Shown here piece by piece: positions 61,612 to 64,000 of a stretch of 64,000 nucleotides of DNA. Each line of letters starts with the position of its first letter. The first letter of the stretch is position 1. The notes beneath the pieces are model-generated. The model was not told the origin of the DNA. It was given only the letters and a program-made list of their open reading frames with translations, and made no database searches. The stretch is taken from assembly GCA_034620365.1 (NCBI GenBank), contig JAQGEQ010000192.1, forward strand, positions 310,001 through 374,000. The letters are read 5' to 3'. Position numbers and translations under genes: made by a program. The DNA is from Pegea sp. RAD2-039 (lineage: Eukaryota > Chordata > Thaliacea > Salpida > Salpidae).

Positions 61612-63944
61612 TTAGCAATTATTCTTATCTTCTTCTTCTTCTTCTGTTTTCTTTCCCTTTTTTTTAACATCATCAATATCTTCACATTTTTTTTCTTCCA
61701 GCTGTTTTTGATGTAACACTCGATATTCAATTGCGCGATGGACTTGTTCAGTATCACCTAAAGAACCCTGTCAACCAGCAATTGTAAAAATGAATTAATC
61801 TTCATCACAACATACACTTATCAAATAAACTCCGATGTCTCCATTCTCAGTTTGGGCTGAAACACGAACGGACTTCAACTAGGTCTTTCCACTGACATTT
61901 GAGACCAAATTTTAGTATTCAACACCAACCGCATACTTCCATTAGTTCGCATTACTAGAAATAGAAGATTTAATTTGATGATGACATCATTTCAACTTAC
62001 CAAGACGTGATTGAAATTGAGTTTCATTTGGAGTTACTTTGCAGTCGTTTAGATGAAGAATACCTGACCCACGTTCCTTCCATTGTGTTGTCTTCGGATC
62101 AAATTGATACAACTTACATTGAATCTATCAGTAAAACATAAAGAGTTTAGTAAACAGCTTCTTTATTTACTACACAGATGTATTCTAACTCAAATACCAT
62201 CCAATATACGATTGTAATTTGATTACAATGAGAACTATCCTCACTTCTTAGCTTCGTCAACAGATTGAAGATTTTCTTTCTAGCCCCCCCCCCCCAAGCA
62301 ACCACAAGGTATCCTCTTACTTCCCATGCTTAATAGATGGCATTAACTCTCTAATCATTTATATAAAACCATCAACGACTTTTTACTTAAAAGTACCCTC
62401 CCTAACTTATAACCAGTTTCATATACTAGGCAATGTTAGGAACTCTATCAACAAACCTGCAAAACGTTTTTCTCATCTTCTTCACCTGTGAAAGCTTCTA
62501 CAGTTGGAGCAATTGGTTTAGTTTGGATAGCAGCAAAGCAGGCTGCAGCATTTTCTTCCAATTTATTGCTAGGTTCCTCAGTAGTGTTAGTAGTCGTAGT
62601 ATCCGCTACAATCATATATACAATATAGATCTAACATCAACAAACTTGTACAAATACTCACCAGAAAGTTTGTCAAACGTCAAAAGTTTACTTTTTTTTT
62701 CGTTGTTGCCTTCAGTCTATAAATTTATGAAATTATTTTAAAAATAATAATTTTTAAGTTGAAAATATTAGCAAAAGTGAAAACTAACTAGAATTTTCAC
62801 TCGATCAGTGAGATTCCGACCAAACACAAACGTATCTTTTGGTGTGGTGTTAGTGGCACAAAAAACTATTTTGCTTTCATTAATGACGTTCAATTTAGTC
62901 TGAATAAACAGAAAGTTTCAAACTATCAACGTTATGTTGAACAGCTGAACTCATAAAACTTACATCTTTCTCTTTCACATCTTTAGTAGAGTCTTCTTCA
63001 TCATCATCTGTGTCTTTGCAGATCATGAAAGGATTTGTAAAAGCATCAGAGTTTTTCTCACAAACAACATCATCTTGAACGTTATTTTTAGCTGAAAGTT
63101 TGTTTATAAATTTAAAAGTTTCCAATGTGAATAAGATAATTACTTTAAATTTCATTTGAAGTTTTAAATTTAACTTTCATGAAAATTACATGAATTTTAT
63201 AAAAGTTATTTTAATGATTAAATAAACCTGTTGGCGATGAAAGTTGTAGCTTCGGTGGTTGAATAAATAGTTGGGACTTATTCTGTTCATCTAATCACAA
63301 AAAACAAAATATTGAATAAGAAACAAAGCAATTTTATCTCCTTGTAAAAACATCAATAAAAGTAGAACTTAATATCTAGCAAACCATAACAAGTTATTTG
63401 GAGTAGACATATAAATTAAGAAGTTGAATTTTTATATTGATTAAATTGAAAGTATGAACAAATTTGTTGATTTATAAAATGATTTTTTAACTAATTTTAT
63501 CAAAATAGTTATTATTCATTATTCAATTCTTGTTAATAAATAAAAATTATAATTATAAATGTTCTGAACTTGTTAGGTTTATAAAAAGATGGAAACATAC
63601 TTTGGCCAGTGTTTTGAGTTTCAGTAGAGGTAGCTTGCTTCTGAATCCCATGTATAAGGGTTGCTGGTTGTAATTTAAAACTAGATTTTTTTACAACTGG
63701 TTCTAAATGTTCAGAGTTTTCAATCCTTCGCTTTTGGCATTTTTCCTCTTTTTTAATATCTATAAAAAAAGGTTTAAATTTCACATTTAGGAATAAAAAA
63801 TTAAAATTATATCAGGAATAAATATCATGAAAATGATTCAATTCTAAAAGTTTAAATAGTTGTTGAAACATTTAAACTATTCATAAAATGTTAATTGAAA
63901 CATTAATGTAACTGACCCTTGTTCATATGAGAGTTTTCAGACAT
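61612..63944 (-). CDS. RANBP3: RANBP3, Ran-binding nuclear-export cofactor (two apparent frame breaks)
   Basis: Nuclear cofactor of exportin-1/CRM1 that binds Ran-GTP. Exons, minus strand: 63944-63917, 63759-63601, 63291-63228, 63091-62964, 62899-62789, 62716-62662, 62605-62457, 62124-62001, 61954-61816, 61767-61612. Signs of the family: KRRIENSEHLEP...FKLQPATLIHG, the FG motif FVFGRNLTDRVKIL, and ENAAACFAAIQ...TGEEDEKNVLQ. The Ran-binding domain follows (IQCKLYQFDPKTTQWKERGS, VMRTNGSMRLVLNTKIWSQM, SVRVSAQTENGDIGVYLIS), with an acidic tail. Frame breaks: one base too many in exon 3 (A run at 63240-63243) and one too few in exon 9, where an in-frame TGA appears at 61875-61877. All else is well conserved, so base-call errors seem likelier than an old pseudogene, but a recent one is possible. 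Confidence 0.85.
62284..62295 (+). repeat. Poly-C run in a RANBP3 intron
   Basis: Twelve consecutive C in a region otherwise rich in A and T, inside the intron between exons 62605-62457 and 62124-62001. Such runs are prone to length errors in sequencing. Confidence 0.9.
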
Positions 63945-64000
63945 TGTTAAAAATAAATATTTCAAAATGAAGTCTGAAAAACCTATAATATAAATTTTAA

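Noticed and set aside
61860..61900. Tiny intron GTCAGT...CTAG to rescue RANBP3
   Set aside because: It would be 18 nt, far below any other intron here, and being a multiple of three it would not restore the frame.

Overview
The window is animal nuclear DNA. Genes have many exons with GT-AG introns, and conserved metazoan families are present: DEPDC5, RPS20, LIN37, XBP1, WDR90, a family-7 glycosyltransferase and RANBP3. One tRNA gene and many decayed non-LTR retrotransposons are also seen. Most of the sequence is very AT-rich. Many introns are only about 42-60 bp and others are kilobases long. This fits a small-intron, AT-rich invertebrate; I cannot name the phylum from the sequence. I rebuilt gene models by matching splice sites and reading phase by eye. 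Phases close over every junction of the DEPDC5, LIN37, WDR90, trefoil-protein and glycosyltransferase models. The RANBP3 model closes except at two single-base breaks.

Layout, left to right. 1-4933 (+): the 3' part of DEPDC5, a GATOR1 subunit, clearly more GC-rich than the rest, with a 22-bp minisatellite in one intron and a cluster of GATGACGTCATC palindromes. 5081-5153 (-): tRNA-Arg(ACG). 6239-6601 (+): RPS20. 8071-9352: a repeat family with a fold-like core. 10860-13123 (+): LIN37 of the MuvB/DREAM complex. 14846-19800: LINE remnants. 21380-22672 (-): an XBP1-type bZIP gene with a TATA/CCAAT promoter. 26380-27780 (-): remnant of a second LINE family. 28676-40125 (+): WDR90/POC16 in 35 exons, with a near-identical 297-bp internal tandem duplication and an 11-bp satellite. 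41153-46817 (+): a secreted trefoil-trefoil-EGF-sushi-VWA-like protein whose longest intron holds a SINE-like element and a LINE piece. 53698-58222 (-): a beta-1,4-glycosyltransferase with the GalNAc-type Leu at the donor-selecting position. 61612-63944 (-): RANBP3 with two apparent single-base frame breaks. The rest is AT-rich sequence in which I recognise no gene.

The genes are unrelated housekeeping or cell-biology loci (mTORC1 control, translation, cell-cycle repression, unfolded-protein response, centriole/cilium, secreted protein, Golgi glycosylation, nuclear export). They do not form an operon or pathway cluster. The points most worth checking are the apparent loss of the XBP1 frame-switch logic, the duplicated phase-1 exon in WDR90, the palindrome cluster in DEPDC5, the structured repeats near 8-9 kb and the frame breaks in RANBP3.
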